Both the position numbers and the translations under genes were made by a program. A stretch of DNA of 6,102 nucleotides, taken from NCBI GenBank assembly GCA_011322715.1, contig DRLX01000237.1, positions 1-6,102 on the forward strand, in the 5' to 3' direction. Below the pieces are notes generated by a model that saw nothing but the letters and a program-made list of their open reading frames with translations, had not been told where the DNA came from and made no database searches. The DNA comes from Desulfobulbaceae bacterium (GTDB taxonomy: Bacteria > Desulfobacterota > Desulfobulbia > Desulfobulbales > Desulfobulbaceae). Positions 4,713-6,102 of this stretch are shown here, one piece after another (position 1 is the stretch's first letter; each line of letters begins with the position of its first letter).

Positions 4713-6102
4713 ATGTATAAATTTAAGAAAATTGCCAAGTCCCTCGTTTCCGTGACGGCCCTTTGTGGTGTGTTGGCGATTGCGGCCACTATTCCGGCGC
4801 CGATTGGTTTTTCGGGGCAGGCAGTTGCCGCGAGCACGGATAAAGATAAACTGAAATATGATGATCGCAAGACACGCAGGACTCCGGCCCTGAAAGAAAA
4901 GGTCTATAAAGTTCTTGGTAAAGCGCAGGAATGTGCGGACCTGAATGACTATGTTTGTGCGATGGAGGTCCTTGAAGAAGGGCTTGGCCGTAAACTTGAA
5001 AAGCTGAACAGCTATGAGAGAGCGCAATATTATAATTTCAGAGGTTTTCTGTTCTATAGTCAGGAAAAATATGAAGAAGCCCTGAAGGCATATGAAAATG
5101 TGTTGCGTCAGGAAAATCTGCCAGCCGCCATGGAGGATACTACGGTTTATACCATGGCCCAGCTCTATTTCATCAAGGAGGACTATCAAAGTTCTATCAA
5201 GATGATGTTGCGCTGGCTCAAATATCAACCGGCGCCCACGGCACAGCCTTTGGTGCTATTGGGACAGGCCTATTATTCACTTGGCACGCAGGATGGTATT
5301 AAACCGGCACAGGCGGCCAAATATTTTAATAAGGCTATTCCTTATATTCAGCAGGCTATCAAGCTTTATGAGGATGCCGGTAAGGAACCAAAGGAAAACT
5401 GGTATCTTCTGCTTCGGGTCATGTATTTTGAGATGAAGGAAAATCAGAAGGTTATCGATATTCTGGAACTTCTGCTCCACAAATGGCCCAAAAAAGAATA
5501 TTGGCTACAGCTTGCCGGCATGTATGGTGAAATGAGTACAGATGCCAAGACAGAAAAAGAGAGAGCACTTCTGGAGAAAAAGCAGCTGGCGACTTATGAA
5601 ACTGCTTATCGTCAGGGCTTCCTTGCCAAGGGCAGTGAACTGGTCAATATGTCACAGCTTTACATGTATCATGAGGCCCCTTACTGGGCGTCTGTTGTTC
5701 TTGAAAAAGGCATGAAAGCCGGGATCATTGAAAAGAACAAGAAAAACTATGAAAGTCTTGCTCAGGCCCGGATCAATGCACAGGATATGAGACAGTCTCT
5801 GGAACCTTTACGGCTTGCCGCTGAAGAGTCCAAAGATGGCGAGACATACAAGAAGCTCGGCCAGGTCTATATGCAACTTGATGACTATAAGAATGCCGCG
5901 AAATATTTTGGGCTGGCCTTGAAAAAGGGTGGTTTGAAAAGAGCGGATTCTGTGGCGGTTTATCAGGGCATGTGCTATTTCAACCTCGGCCAGCTAACCA
6001 AGGCCAAGAAGTCTTTTGAGCTTGCTGCTAAAGACAAGCGAAGCCGTAAACAGGCCCGCAAGTGGATATCTTACCTGACCAAGGAAAAGAAACGCCTTGA
6101 TC
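4713..6102 (+). CDS. Exported TPR-repeat protein of the TonB2 operon, cut at right edge
   Basis: The frame opens with ATG at 4713 (ribosome binding site AGAGGAG, 4698-4704, 8 bases of spacing) and stays open to the window end, so 463 residues are visible and the stop is missing. TPR proteins at this place in TonB2 clusters have about this length, and the last residues (KQARKWISYLTKEKKRLD) look like a final helix, so little is probably lost. Residues 1-40 form a signal peptide with probable cleavage near QAVAA, giving a periplasmic protein. TPR-like helical hairpins are seen near 105-135 (GFLFYSQEKYEEALKAYENV), 143-176, 179-215, 375-405 (YKKLGQVYMQLDDYKNAAKYF) and 413-445. Two Cys, C74 and C82, lie close together and could form a disulfide in the periplasm. 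It starts 13 bases after tonB, on the same transcript. TPR arrays bind proteins, so a scaffold or receptor-coupling role with TonB or the TtpC arm is likely but unproven. Confidence 0.88.
   Translation, partial: MYKFKKIAKSLVSVTALCGVLAIAATIPAPIGFSGQAVAASTDKDKLKYDDRKTRRTPALKEKVYKVLGKAQECADLNDYVCAMEVLEEGLGRKLEKLNSYERAQYYNFRGFLFYSQEKYEEALKAYENVLRQENLPAAMEDTTVYTMAQLYFIKEDYQSSIKMMLRWLKYQPAPTAQPLVLLGQAYYSLGTQDGIKPAQAAKYFNKAIPYIQQAIKLYEDAGKEPKENWYLLLRVMYFEMKENQKVIDILELLLHKWPKKEYWLQLAGMYGEMSTDAKTEKERALLEKKQLATYETAYRQGFLAKGSELVNMSQLYMYHEAPYWASVVLEKGMKAGIIEKNKKNYESLAQARINAQDMRQSLEPLRLAAEESKDGETYKKLGQVYMQLDDYKNAAKYFGLALKKGGLKRADSVAVYQGMCYFNLGQLTKAKKSFELAAKDKRSRKQARKWISYLTKEKKRLD

Noticed and set aside
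4190..5228. Minus-strand frames of 159 and 184 codons across tonB and the TPR gene
   Set aside because: They overlap genes with strong family evidence on the + strand, and their compositions look like complements of coding sequence.

Overview
The window comes from a Gram-negative bacterium, most likely a proteobacterium. It encodes an inner-membrane proton-channel complex together with a TonB protein, and three of its products carry Sec-type signal peptides, which only makes sense with a periplasm and outer membrane. Coding DNA has intermediate GC content and the intergenic DNA is clearly AT-rich. The class cannot be settled from the sequence. The same gene order is best known from marine gammaproteobacteria (Vibrio, Shewanella and relatives), but mid-GC alphaproteobacteria are equally possible.

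Layout: a 58-residue orphan protein lies at 14-190 (+), followed by a strong hairpin terminator at 274-334. A long AT-rich non-coding stretch runs from about 335 to 972. It holds several inverted repeats, a perfect TATAAT box, and close to the first operon gene an extended -10 promoter with a 13-bp palindrome against it. From 973 to the right edge, six genes run in one direction with overlaps or gaps of at most 13 bases, so they almost certainly form one operon. They are a periplasmic coiled-coil DUF3450 protein (973-1773), a long TtpC-like MotA/TolQ/ExbB protein with a signal peptide and a large periplasmic coiled-coil domain (1770-3149), a short ExbB (3152-3682), ExbD (3693-4094), a short TonB2-type TonB (4091-4699) and an exported TPR protein (4713 to beyond 6102, cut by the window edge).

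How they work together: ExbB and ExbD form a proton-driven motor that energises TonB, which pulls on outer-membrane TonB-dependent receptors. This operon is of the elaborated 'TonB2' kind. A second ExbB-like subunit (TtpC) carries a periplasmic arm, and two further periplasmic proteins (DUF3450 and TPR) are encoded with it. The likely picture is a motor with an enlarged periplasmic assembly that helps a short TonB reach or select its receptors. No receptor, substrate-binding or metabolic gene lies in the window, so the cargo cannot be read from it.

Most notable for a second look: the composition of the TonB2 complex, a TonB membrane anchor without the histidine found in E. coli TonB, the promoter-palindrome arrangement at 909-938, a start-site ambiguity with a 15-base repeat shared between leader and gene, and a set of hairpins in the leader that could mark an attenuator or small RNA.
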